From Streptomyces prunicolor NBRC 13075 (GTDB taxonomy: Bacteria > Actinomycetota > Actinomycetes > Streptomycetales > Streptomycetaceae), in assembly GCF_000367365.1 (NCBI RefSeq), contig NZ_BARF01000015.1, forward strand, positions 1-64,000: a stretch of DNA of 64,000 nt. Direction: 5' to 3'. The notes under the pieces were generated by a model. It had not been told where the DNA came from. It searched no databases and saw only the letters and a list, made by a program, of their open reading frames with translations. Position numbers and translations under genes: made by a program. Positions 8,744 to 16,563 of this stretch are shown here, one piece after another; the stretch's first letter is position 1, and every line of letters begins with the position of its first letter.

Positions 8744-9983
8744 GCCAGCAGGGACCGCGACCTCCGGTGCCTCCATCGAGCTGGAGAACCTGACCAAGCG
8801 GTATCCGGGCAGCGCCGATCCGGCCGTCGAGAGCGTCAACATGGAGATCAAGGCGGGTGAGTTGGTCGTCTTCGTCGGGCCTTCCGGCTGCGGGAAGTCC
8901 ACCACGCTCAAGATGATCAACCGGCTGATCGAACCGACCGGTGGCCGTATCCGCATCGGCGGCGAGGACGTCACCGACATCGACCCGGTGAAGCTGCGCC
9001 GCAAGGTCGGCTACGCGATCCAGTCGAGCGGGCTCTTCCCGCACATGACCGTCGCCCAGAACATCGCGCTGGTCCCGAGGATGATCGGCTGGTCCAAGTC
9101 CCGGATCAGGAACCGGGTGGAGGAGATGCTCGACCTGGTCGGGCTCGACGCCGGTGAGTTCCAGGGCCGCTATCCGCGCCAGCTCTCCGGCGGGCAGCAG
9201 CAACGCGTGGGCGTGGCACGGGCGTTGGCGGCGGATCCGCCGGTGCTGCTGATGGACGAGCCGTTCGGCGCGGTCGACCCGATCACCCGCGATCACCTCC
9301 AGGACGAGCTGATCAGGCTCCAGCACGAACTGCACAAGACGATCGTCTTCGTCACCCACGACTTCGACGAGGCGATCAAACTGGGCGACCGGATCGCGGT
9401 GTTGCGCGAACGCTCGCACATCGCGCAGTTCGACACCCCGGAGGCGATCCTCACCAACCCGGCGGACGACTTCGTGTCCGGTTTCGTGGGCGCCGGGGCG
9501 GCCCTGAAGCGGCTGAACCTGACCCGCGTACGGGATGTGGAGATCACCGACTATCCGACGGTGACCGTCGACGACCCGCTCCAGGACATCTTCAACAAGC
9601 TCCGGGACAGCGGCACCAACGAGATCCTGCTGCTCGACAAGCGCGGCCGGCCCTACAAGTGGCTGCGGCGCGGCGACATGATGCGCGCCAAGGGTTCGCT
9701 GGCCCGGGCGGGCACGCTGGTCAGCGACACGGTGACGCGGGACGCGACGCTCCGGGACGCGCTGGAGGCGGTGCTCACGGACAACGCGGGGCGGGTCGCG
9801 GTCACCGGGCGGCGCGGGGAGTACACCGGCGTCGTCGACATGGAGACGCTGATGAACTCCGTGCACGAACTCCTGGAGGCCGACCGGCTGGAGGCGATGG
9901 AGGGCCGGCACGAGCTGGAGGAGGCCCGGGCCCTCCAGACCCACGCCGAGCAGGAAGGCGCCGGCGGGGAGGAGAAGGCGTGA
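8736..9983 (+). CDS. Osmoprotectant ABC transporter ATP-binding protein with CBS domains (OpuCA-like)
   Basis: A 415-residue ATPase. Walker A is GPSGCGKST, the Q-loop region is AIQSSGLFP, the signature is LSGGQQQRVGVARAL, Walker B is VLLMDEPFGAVD, and the H-loop is VFVTHD. After about residue 250 come tandem CBS domains (ITDYPTVTVDDPLQDIFNKLRDSGTNEILLLD and a second copy before ESLHELLE-like sequence), the regulatory module that senses ionic strength or nucleotides in OpuA/OpuC systems. The C-terminus is acidic and helical. The GTG start overlaps the upstream permease gene, and its own TGA overlaps the next GTG (GTGA). Confidence 0.93.
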   Translation: MSEPAGTATSGASIELENLTKRYPGSADPAVESVNMEIKAGELVVFVGPSGCGKSTTLKMINRLIEPTGGRIRIGGEDVTDIDPVKLRRKVGYAIQSSGLFPHMTVAQNIALVPRMIGWSKSRIRNRVEEMLDLVGLDAGEFQGRYPRQLSGGQQQRVGVARALAADPPVLLMDEPFGAVDPITRDHLQDELIRLQHELHKTIVFVTHDFDEAIKLGDRIAVLRERSHIAQFDTPEAILTNPADDFVSGFVGAGAALKRLNLTRVRDVEITDYPTVTVDDPLQDIFNKLRDSGTNEILLLDKRGRPYKWLRRGDMMRAKGSLARAGTLVSDTVTRDATLRDALEAVLTDNAGRVAVTGRRGEYTGVVDMETLMNSVHELLEADRLEAMEGRHELEEARALQTHAEQEGAGGEEKA

Positions 9984-10783
9984 CCACCACCCCAGAAGCG
10001 GAGGAAGAGGAGACGGAGGCCGCCGCGCCGCCGACTCCCCCGAAACGCCGGATCAGCTGGCAGAAGCTGACCTTCCTGCCCGCCGCGCTGGTGGCGATCC
10101 TGCTGGCGACCTGGCTGTGGTTCAACCAGGCGCACCTGGACGCCATTTCGGAGAACGCCCTCTCCAACGGCCAGGTGAGCAAGGCCCTTTGGCAGCACGT
10201 CCGACTGACCGTGATCTCCACGTTCTTCGTGCTGATCATCGCGATCCCGCTGGGCATCCTGCTGACCCGGGCGGCGTTCCGCAAGGCCGCCCCGGTGGCG
10301 ATGACCTTCGCCAACATGGGCCAAGCGACCCCGGCGATCGGCCTGTTGGCCCTCCTGGTGATCTGGCTCGGCACCGGCGAGAAGGCGGCCCTGATCGGCA
10401 TCATCATCTACGCCGTCCTGCCGGTCCTGTCCAACACCATCGCGGGCCTGAAGGCCAACGACCCGACCCTGCTGGAGGCGGCCCGAGGCATCGGCATGTC
10501 CCCACTCGGCGTCCTGGCAAAGGTGGAGCTCCCCCTTGCGGTCCCGCTGATCCTGGCCGGCGTCCGAACCGCCCTGGTCCTCAACGTCGGCACGGCGACC
10601 CTGGCGACCTTCGGCGGGGGCGGCGGCCTGGGCGTCCTGATCACCACCGGCATCACCACCCAACGGATGCCCGTCCTGGTCCTCGGCTCGATCCTCACGG
10701 TCAGCCTCGCCCTGCTGGTCGACTGGCTGGCCTCCCTGGCCGAACTCCTGCTCCGCCCAAGGGGATTGGAGGCGGGCGCATGA
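9980..10783 (+). CDS. Osmoprotectant ABC transporter permease (OpuCD-like)
   Basis: A 267-residue second permease. An acidic N-terminal tail of about 25 residues precedes six predicted helices, starting LTFLPAALVAILLATWLWF. The coupling loop TLLEAARGIGMSPLGVLAKVELPLA parallels that of the other permease. A Gly-rich run (TFGGGGGLGVLI) near the C-terminus is typical of this family. The GTG start at 9980 overlaps the ATPase stop by 4 bp. The start was fixed by that coupling; the longer in-frame opening upstream is a shadow of the ATPase gene. Confidence 0.9.
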   Translation: MTTTPEAEEEETEAAAPPTPPKRRISWQKLTFLPAALVAILLATWLWFNQAHLDAISENALSNGQVSKALWQHVRLTVISTFFVLIIAIPLGILLTRAAFRKAAPVAMTFANMGQATPAIGLLALLVIWLGTGEKAALIGIIIYAVLPVLSNTIAGLKANDPTLLEAARGIGMSPLGVLAKVELPLAVPLILAGVRTALVLNVGTATLATFGGGGGLGVLITTGITTQRMPVLVLGSILTVSLALLVDWLASLAELLLRPRGLEAGA

Positions 10784-11736
10784 GACGCACCTGTCTGGTG
10801 ACGGTCGGCGCGCTCATCGTCGCCTCCGGCTGCGGACTGACCAGCGGCTCCCCCATGGTCGACGACGTCAGCCCCGGCACCGTCGGCAAGGGCGAACCCC
10901 TCAAGGGCGCCCATCTCACCGTCACCTCAAAGGAGTTCACCGAGCAGCTGGTCCTCGGCGCGATGATGGGCATCGCCTTCGAGGCGGCGGGCGCGGACGT
11001 CCTCGACCGGACCGGCATCCAGGGTTCGATCGGGGCGCGAGAGGCCGTCAAGTCCGGTGACGCGGACGGGATGTACGAGTACACCGGCACCGCGTGGATC
11101 ACCTACCTCGGCAACAGCAAGCCGATCACCGACCCGCTGAAGCAGTGGCAGGCGGTACGGGACGCCGACCTCAAGAACGGCATCACCTGGCTGCCCCCCT
11201 CCGCCCTCAACAACACCTACGCCCTCGCGATGAACCAGGCCAACTTCAAGAAGTACGGCACGAAGACACTCTCCGAGGTGGCCGCGCTGGCGAAGAAGGA
11301 CCCGGGCGCGGTGACGGTGTGCGTCGAGAGCGAGTTCGCCAACCGCGCGGACGGGCTGCCGGGCATGGAGAAGGCGTACGGGATGAGTCTCCCGGCGAAG
11401 AACATCACGCAGATGGACACCGGGATCATCTACACCCAGGTGAAGAAGGGGAGTTGTACTTACGGCGAGGTCTTCACCACCGATGGGCGCATCAAGTCCA
11501 TGAACCTCGCGGTGATGGCCGACGACAAGAAGTTCTTCCCCAACTACAACGCGGCGCCCGAGATCAACACGAAGGCGTTGAAGAAGTGGCCGGCGATCGC
11601 GAGGGTCCTGGCCCCGGTGACGAAGAAGCTGAACAACACGGTGGCGCGGACGCTGAACGCCAAGGTGGATGTCGACGGGGAGGATCCGCATCAGGTGGCG
11701 CTGGACTGGATGAAGGCGGAGGGGTTGGTCAAGTAG
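10780..11736 (+). CDS. Osmoprotectant substrate-binding lipoprotein (OpuCC-like)
   Basis: A 318-residue OpuAC/ProX-type binding protein. The signal peptide ends in a lipobox-like VASGCG, giving an outer-leaflet lipoprotein with the acylated Cys near residue 18. The mature domain has LTVTSKEFTEQLVLGAMMGIAFEAAG, DADGMYEYTGTAWITY and VTVCVESEFANRADGLPGME, matching quaternary-ammonium-binding proteins of the EgtU/OpuC group. ATG 10780 overlaps the permease stop (ATGA). It is last in the transporter operon, and the regulator that follows starts 81 bp downstream with its own promoter. Confidence 0.92.
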   Translation: MRRTCLVTVGALIVASGCGLTSGSPMVDDVSPGTVGKGEPLKGAHLTVTSKEFTEQLVLGAMMGIAFEAAGADVLDRTGIQGSIGAREAVKSGDADGMYEYTGTAWITYLGNSKPITDPLKQWQAVRDADLKNGITWLPPSALNNTYALAMNQANFKKYGTKTLSEVAALAKKDPGAVTVCVESEFANRADGLPGMEKAYGMSLPAKNITQMDTGIIYTQVKKGSCTYGEVFTTDGRIKSMNLAVMADDKKFFPNYNAAPEINTKALKKWPAIARVLAPVTKKLNNTVARTLNAKVDVDGEDPHQVALDWMKAEGLVK

Positions 11737-11766
11737 GGCCTGCGGGGGGCCAGTTCCAAAGGATCG

Positions 11767-11802
11767 GTTGCAAAGAAACCGTTGCAACTGGTTCTTTGCA
11801 AC
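11767..11802. promoter_or_regulatory. Triple GTTGCAA operator in front of the ArsR-like regulator
   Basis: Two outer 11-bp arms, GTTGCAAAGAA (11767-11777) and TTCTTTGCAAC (11792-11802), form a perfect inverted repeat. The 14-bp spacer itself contains the palindrome GTTGCAAC (11781-11788). The site thus presents four GTTGC-type half-sites. A TATCTT sequence sits at 11805-11810, eight bases before ATG 11818, so the site overlaps the likely promoter of the regulator gene, which may be leaderless. Autoregulation is inferred from the position. Confidence 0.7.
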
Positions 11803-11817
11803 GCTATCTTTGTACGC

Positions 11818-12408
11818 ATGCCGGAGCCAGAGCCCCAAGAACGCCGGATCCATCATCTCGACGCCCGTTCACTGCGCGGGCTGGCCCATCCGCTGCGCAT
11901 GCAACTGCTCGACTCGCTGCGCTTCGACGGCCCCGCCACGGCGTCCCAACTCGCCGAAAGACTGGGCGAGTCGAGCGGCGCGACCAGCTACCACCTGCGC
12001 CAGCTCGCGACCTACGGCTTCGTCGAGGACGCCCCGGAGCACGGCAAGGGACGGGAGCGGTGGTGGAGGGCGGCCCACGACGGGACGAGGTTCGACGACG
12101 CCCTGTTCAGGGACGCCACTCCCGCCGTCCGCGGCGCCCTCGACATGATCATGTACGAGGTGGCCACGAAGCACGCCCAGGAGCTGACCACTTGGCTCGG
12201 CAACCGCCACACCTGGTCCGAGGACTGGGTCGAGGGCAATGACATGAGCGACATGACAATCCAGCTCACGCCCCAACTCACCCGCGAACTCATCGAGAAG
12301 ATGCACGACCTCGTCGAGAGCTACCGCGATCTGCCCGAGATGGCGGACGCCCCGGGCGCCGAGCGCGTACGCATCCACACGCACGCCTTCCCGATCACCA
12401 CGGACTGA
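11818..12408 (+). CDS. ArsR-like winged-helix transcriptional regulator
   Basis: A 196-residue regulator. The N-terminal winged HTH covers about residues 12-75 (RSLRGLAHPLRMQLLDSLR, then TASQLAERLGESSGATSYHLRQLATYGFVED), with the wing GRERWWRAAHDG. The C-terminal helical region (120-185) is of the kind seen in HTH_20 proteins in Streptomyces and probably mediates dimerisation; no metal-binding Cys pair is seen, so metal sensing is unlikely. ATG 11818 was chosen because the operator and -10-like sequence end just before it. It is followed 36 bp later by a small co-oriented gene that may be its regulatory target. Confidence 0.85.
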   Translation: MPEPEPQERRIHHLDARSLRGLAHPLRMQLLDSLRFDGPATASQLAERLGESSGATSYHLRQLATYGFVEDAPEHGKGRERWWRAAHDGTRFDDALFRDATPAVRGALDMIMYEVATKHAQELTTWLGNRHTWSEDWVEGNDMSDMTIQLTPQLTRELIEKMHDLVESYRDLPEMADAPGAERVRIHTHAFPITTD

Positions 12409-12444
12409 CCGACCGACGGACCGACCTGAGAGAGGCAACGCCCC

Positions 12445-12639
12445 ATGCATCCCGAGACCCACCTCGCGCTGCACCACACCCGAGCCGCCGAACTCCACGC
12501 CCAGGCCGCGGCCCACCGCCTCGCCGCCGAGGCCAAAACCCCGCGCGAACTCCGTACCCGCCTCGGCTGGACCCTCGTAGAACTGGGACTTCGCCTGGCC
12601 GCCGGGCCGCCCAACGGCACCAAGCCCGCCGTCGCCTAA
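12445..12639 (+). CDS. Small helical protein of unknown function
   Basis: A 64-residue Ala/Leu/Arg-rich protein (MHPETHLALHHTRAAELHAQA...) with a mostly amphipathic helical look and no cysteine or transmembrane segment. The ribosome site GAGAGAGG lies upstream of ATG 12445. It lies 36 bp after the ArsR-like gene and probably shares its transcript. Its TAA overlaps the stop codon of the converging Lon-like protease gene by a few bases. Similar short proteins accompany this regulator type in Streptomyces, from memory, but no function is known to me. Confidence 0.6.
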   Translation: MHPETHLALHHTRAAELHAQAAAHRLAAEAKTPRELRTRLGWTLVELGLRLAAGPPNGTKPAVA

Positions 12640-13430
12640 CAGCCCGGCACGGAACCCTTCCCCGTCTCCAACGCCTCCAGCGCACTCACCGCGCCCTTCA
12701 GCGAGGTCACCGCAACCAGCCTCAGCCCCTTGGGCAGTTCGGACTTGGCGTCCGAGCATTCGGCCTTCGGCACCAGGAACACCGTCGCACCGTCACGTCG
12801 CGCGGCCTGGGTCTTGAGGGCCACTCCCCCGACCGCGCCGACCGTGCCGTCGGTGCCGATCGTCCCCGTACCGGCGATGGTGCGACCGCCCGTCAGGTCG
12901 CCGCCGCTGCCGTCGCCGTTCAGCTTGTCGATGATCCCCAGGGTGAACAGCAGGCCCGCGCTGGGGCCGCCGACGTCCGCCAGCTTGAGGGTGACCTTGA
13001 CCTTCTTGTCGCTGAGCTTCAGGTAGTTGAGCGCGGCGGTGGCCGCATCGTCCTGCGACTCCTGCATCTGCTCCGTGTTGTGCTGCTCGATCTCCTTGAC
13101 GCTGTTGCCGCTCGGGTAGACCGAGTCACGCGGCATGACCGCTCGGTCGGTGCGGAACCAGCTGTCGATCACATCGCTCAGCGAGACATGCTGATCGGGT
13201 CCGGTCGCCTCGATCGTCGTCATGCGCAACTGACCGCTCGTCGTGCGCACCGGCGCCCCGGAGATCGTGATCACCGGGGTGCCCTTGTTCTCGCCGAGGA
13301 CGTTCGCGGTCAGACCGGGCTGCGCCAGCGAGAACGGCAGCGGCGCGAAACCGGCCGTGGCGAGCAGCGCCACGACGGGCAGGGCGCAGACCGCTACGGC
13401 CTGGGGGCGCGTGAGGCGAGAGAGGAGCAC
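12636..13430 (-). CDS. Lon-like (S16) serine protease lacking a PDZ domain
   Basis: A 264-residue protein with an N-terminal membrane anchor or signal (about residues 8-35) and a Lon-type proteolytic domain. The catalytic serine is Ser157 in GGPSAGL and the lysine is Lys206 in GGVALKTQAARRDGA, the expected Ser-Lys dyad. The structural block GTGTIGTDGTVGAVGG precedes the lysine. Actinobacterial YlbL-type Lon-like proteases are longer and carry a PDZ domain between anchor and protease; here that region is short and not PDZ-like. GTG 13430 begins the frame, without a clear ribosome site. The protease domain probably acts outside the membrane. The substrate is unknown. Confidence 0.78.
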   Translation of the reverse strand: MLLSRLTRPQAVAVCALPVVALLATAGFAPLPFSLAQPGLTANVLGENKGTPVITISGAPVRTTSGQLRMTTIEATGPDQHVSLSDVIDSWFRTDRAVMPRDSVYPSGNSVKEIEQHNTEQMQESQDDAATAALNYLKLSDKKVKVTLKLADVGGPSAGLLFTLGIIDKLNGDGSGGDLTGGRTIAGTGTIGTDGTVGAVGGVALKTQAARRDGATVFLVPKAECSDAKSELPKGLRLVAVTSLKGAVSALEALETGKGSVPGC

Positions 13431-13493
13431 GGGATCAATCTAACGCGACGGCCACTTTCGGCCGGGCGCCGGTCACCCCATGCCCGTGAACGG

Positions 13494-13595
13494 CCTCAGA
13501 CCTCACGCGCCTCAGACCTCACGCGCCTCAGACCTCACGCGCCTCAGACCTCACGCGCCTCAGACCTCACGTGCCTCAGGCCTCATGCGCCTCAG
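13494..13595. repeat. 16-bp tandem repeat, six units plus a partial
   Basis: The unit CCTCAGACCTCACGCG is repeated perfectly four times (13494-13557), a fifth copy has one change (13558-13573) and a sixth is more diverged (13574-13589). A partial seventh runs into the stop codon of the IclR gene (13592-13594). There are no unique spacers, so it is not a CRISPR array. It lies in the short gap between the IclR 3' end and the Lon-like protease 5' end, where it could influence transcription of the protease gene or reflect replication slippage. Confidence 0.9.
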
Positions 13596-14233
13596 CGCAG
13601 CGCTTCCGCGACCTCGCGCGCCGCGTCCACGACCCTCGGCCCCACCCGCTCGGGCACCGCGTCGGCCAGCATCACCACACCGACGCTGCCCTCGACCCCC
13701 GTGACGCCCAGCAGCGGCGCCGCCGCACCGCTCGCCCCGGCCTCCAACTCCCCGTGCGTCAAGGTGTATCCGGGTTCGTCCGTGGCCTTGTGCCGGGCGG
13801 CGAGGATCGCGCGGCCAGCGGCGCCCCGGTCCAGGGGGTGACGGAAGCCGGCGCGGTAGGCCACGTGGTAGTCGGTCCAGGTCGGCTCGACGACCGCGAC
13901 GGCGAGGGCGTCCGCCCCGTCGACCAGGGTGAGGTGAGCGGTCGCCCCGATGTCCTCGGCGAGCGACCGCAGCGCGGGGAGCGCCGCCTCCCGTACCAGG
14001 GGATGCACCTGGCGGCCCAGCCGCAGCACCCCGAGCCCGACGCGGGCCCGGCCGCCCAGGTCACGGCGTACGAGTGCGTGCTGTTCGAGGGTGGCCAGCA
14101 ACCGGTACACGACGGTCCGGTTGACGCCCAGTTTGTTGGACAGTTCGGTGACGGTCAGCCCGTGGTCCGTGTCGGCCAGCAGTTTGAGGACGCGCAGTCC
14201 CCGGTCGAGCGTCTGGGAGGTCTCCGCGGTCAC
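13592..14233 (-). CDS. IclR-family transcriptional regulator
   Basis: A 213-residue protein with an N-terminal winged HTH (TLDRGLRVLKLLADTDHGLTVTELSNKLGVNRTVVYRLLATLEQHALVRRD) and a C-terminal GAF-like effector domain (about 75-213, with LPALRSLAEDIGATAHLTLVDGADALAVAVVEP and GAAGRAILAAR). IclR proteins bind as dimers or tetramers and respond to small carboxylates or aromatics. The start GTG 14233 fits the AAGGAG site just upstream; an earlier GTG at 14242 would overlap that site. An inverted repeat about 50 bp upstream is a candidate operator. No metabolic target is adjacent. Confidence 0.85.
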   Translation of the reverse strand: MTAETSQTLDRGLRVLKLLADTDHGLTVTELSNKLGVNRTVVYRLLATLEQHALVRRDLGGRARVGLGVLRLGRQVHPLVREAALPALRSLAEDIGATAHLTLVDGADALAVAVVEPTWTDYHVAYRAGFRHPLDRGAAGRAILAARHKATDEPGYTLTHGELEAGASGAAAPLLGVTGVEGSVGVVMLADAVPERVGPRVVDAAREVAEALR

Positions 14234-14281
14234 GACGCCCACTCCTTAGGTGGTGAGGTCGGCGGCCCCCTCGCGGCGGTT

Positions 14282-14307
14282 GCGTCACCGAGTCCCGTCA
14301 GTGACGC
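14282..14307. promoter_or_regulatory. Inverted repeat upstream of the IclR gene
   Basis: GCGTCAC (14282-14288) and GTGACGC (14301-14307) form perfect 7-bp arms around a 12-bp spacer, 49 bp before GTG 14233. This is a plausible IclR autoregulatory operator. The rest of the 376-bp gap between this gene and the helicase gene (14234-14609) shows nothing else I can support; plus-strand openings there lack protein character. Confidence 0.4.
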
Positions 14308-14609
14308 GCTTCAGAGGCCGCCGGTCGGCGAGGCGGCCCGGCGTGTCCGGGCCCAGTCGCTTCACGGCTGCGCTCCGCGGCGGCGCTGCCACGGGGCGTG
14401 TGCGTAGCGGGACACTAGCGAAGGCGGTTCGCTGAGCGGAAGTCTCCGTCCAGAATCCGGTCACCGACTGGTACGGACCGGTTCGCTACATGGCGACATG
14501 TCCTGACCTGGGGATCGCCCGTGCGCAGATTCCGCACAGATGTGCGGGTCGGCGGCGCATCCGTGGCATGGGTCGACCGAGGGGCTGAACCGGCAGCGGG
14601 ACCGGCGGA

Positions 14610-16409
14610 TCACTTCATGCGCGTGGCCCACTCCTGGACCTTCGCGATGCGTTGCCGCAGCTGCCCGGCCGTGGCCTCGGCGCTCGGCGGGCCGCCGCAG
14701 GTGCGGCGCAGCTCGGTGTGGATGACGCCGTGCGGTTTGCCGGTCTGGTGGACGTACGCGGAGACCATGGTGTTGAGCGACTTCCGCAGCTCCATCATCT
14801 CCTTGTGGGAGACGACGGGCCGCCGCTCGGCGGGCAGTTCGAGCAGATCGGCTTCCTCGTCCGGCTTCTTGCGGCTGTGCGCGATCTGCCGGGCCTGCCG
14901 CTTCTGCAGCAGCATCTGCACCTGGTCGGGTTCGAGGAGCCCGGGGATACCGAGGTAGTCCTGCTCCTCCTCGCTCCCCGGGTGCGCCTGCATGCCGAAC
15001 TCGGCGCCGTCGTAGAGCACCCGGTCGAAGACGGCCTCGGACTCCAGGGCCTCGAAGGAGAACTGTTCCTGTTCGCCGGTGTCCTCGTCCTGCTCCTTGT
15101 TCGCCTCGTCCATCTCCTTCTCGGACTCGGCGTACGGGTCCTCCTCGCCCTCCTTCTTGGGCTTGTCGAGGGCGTGGTCGCGCTCGACCTCCATCTCGTT
15201 GGCGAAGGTGAGGAGGTCGGGGACGGTCGGGAGGAAGACGGAGGCGGTCTCGCCGCGCCGCCGGGACCGCACGAAGCGGCCGACGGCCTGGGCGAAGAAG
15301 AGGGGGGTGGAGATGGTGGTGGCGTAGACGCCGACGGCGAGCCGCGGCACGTCGACGCCCTCGGACACCATCCGTACGGCGACCATCCACCGGTCGTTGC
15401 TCGCCGCGAAGTCGTCGATGCGCTTGGAGGCACCGGTGTCGTCCGACAGCACGACGGTCGCCTTGCTGCCGGTGATCTCGCGGATCAACTTGGCGTAGGC
15501 GCGCGCGGAGTCCTGGTCGGTGGCGATGACGAGGGCACCGGCGTCCGGGATGCCCTTCCTGACCTCGGTCAGCCGCTGGTCGGCGGCGCGCAGCACGCTC
15601 GGCATCCACTCGCCGCGCGCGTCCAGCGCCGTACGCCAGGCCTGACTGATCGCGTCCTTCGTCATCGGCTCGCCGAGCCGCGCGGCGATCTCGTCACCGG
15701 CCTTGGTCCGCCAGCGCATGTTGCCGCTGTAGGAGAGGAAGATGACGGGCCGGACGACGTGGTCGGCGAGCGCGTTGCCGTAACCGTAGGTGTAGTCGGC
15801 GGAGGACCGCCGAATCCCGTCGTTCCCTTCTTCGTACGTCACGAAGGGAATGGGATTGGTGTCGGACCGGAACGGCGTACCGGTGAGCGCGAGGCGGCGA
15901 GTGGCCGGCTCAAAAGCCTCCAGGCAGGCCTCACCCCACGACTTGCTGTCACCCGCGTGGTGGATCTCGTCGAGGATGACGAGCGTCTTGCGCTGCTCGA
16001 CCCGGTTGCGGTGCAGCATCGGCCGTACGCCGACGCCGGCATAGGTGACGGCGACACCGTCGTAGTCCTTGCCGAGCGGCCCGGCGCTGTACTCGGGATC
16101 CAGCTTGATCCCTATCCGCGCGGCGGCTTCCGCCCACTGCTTCTTCAGGTGCTCGGTCGGCGCGACCACGGTCACCTGCTGCACGACATGGTGGTGCAGC
16201 AGCCAGGAGGCAAGGGTGAGCGCGAAGGTCGTCTTGCCGGCACCAGGGGTCGCGACCGCGAGGAAGTCCCGCGGCTGCTCCTGGACATACCTCTCCATCG
16301 CACCTTGCTGCCAGGCACGCAGCTTGCCGGCGGTGCCCCAGGGGGCGCGGCCGGGGAAGGCGGGAGAGAGGTGGTGGGAGCTGGTGGAGGAGGCGGCGGT
16401 AGTAGTCAC
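14610..16409 (-). CDS. DEAD/DEAH-box helicase (type III Res / XPB-like superfamily 2)
   Basis: A 599-residue SF2 helicase. Motif I is ATPGAGKTTFAL (about 53-64), motif II is DEIHHAGD, motif III is ALTGTPFRSD, and the second RecA domain has VIATDQDSARAYAKLI, SEGVDVPRLAVGVYAT (motif V) and FAQAVGRFVRSRR (motif VI). An acidic, Glu-rich insertion (about 425-470, EEDPYAESEKEMDEANKEQDED) follows. This ResIII-type core occurs in DNA repair helicases and restriction subunits, but no nuclease or methylase is nearby, so a stand-alone nucleic-acid translocase is likely. Three 9-bp direct repeats sit in its upstream region. Confidence 0.85.
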   Translation of the reverse strand: MTTTAASSTSSHHLSPAFPGRAPWGTAGKLRAWQQGAMERYVQEQPRDFLAVATPGAGKTTFALTLASWLLHHHVVQQVTVVAPTEHLKKQWAEAAARIGIKLDPEYSAGPLGKDYDGVAVTYAGVGVRPMLHRNRVEQRKTLVILDEIHHAGDSKSWGEACLEAFEPATRRLALTGTPFRSDTNPIPFVTYEEGNDGIRRSSADYTYGYGNALADHVVRPVIFLSYSGNMRWRTKAGDEIAARLGEPMTKDAISQAWRTALDARGEWMPSVLRAADQRLTEVRKGIPDAGALVIATDQDSARAYAKLIREITGSKATVVLSDDTGASKRIDDFAASNDRWMVAVRMVSEGVDVPRLAVGVYATTISTPLFFAQAVGRFVRSRRRGETASVFLPTVPDLLTFANEMEVERDHALDKPKKEGEEDPYAESEKEMDEANKEQDEDTGEQEQFSFEALESEAVFDRVLYDGAEFGMQAHPGSEEEQDYLGIPGLLEPDQVQMLLQKRQARQIAHSRKKPDEEADLLELPAERRPVVSHKEMMELRKSLNTMVSAYVHQTGKPHGVIHTELRRTCGGPPSAEATAGQLRQRIAKVQEWATRMK

Positions 16410-16441
16410 GGTCTCCGGGTTCGGGGGTAGGGCGGCTCGGT

Positions 16442-16468
16442 TACGTCGGCTACGTCGGCTACGTCGGC
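16442..16468. repeat. Three 9-bp direct repeats upstream of the helicase gene
   Basis: TACGTCGGC is repeated three times head to tail (16442-16450, 16451-16459, 16460-16468) followed by a further TAC, beginning 33 bp upstream of the helicase start. The sequence lies in the likely promoter or leader of that gene. It may be a regulatory direct-repeat array or a slippage product. Confidence 0.6.
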
Positions 16469-16563
16469 TACATATGACAACCGGGCCACCCTACCGGCGG
16501 GGTGGTGGTGTCAACGTGCGGACGACGCCGGGGTGGCGGGGGATGGGACTGACGTCACATCGG

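Noticed and set aside
13494..13595. Possible CRISPR array
   Set aside because: Units are directly adjacent with no spacers, and there is no cas gene.
14652..16430. 592-codon plus-strand ORF opposite the helicase gene
   Set aside because: Mirror frame of the helicase; Val/Gly/Asp-rich without motifs.
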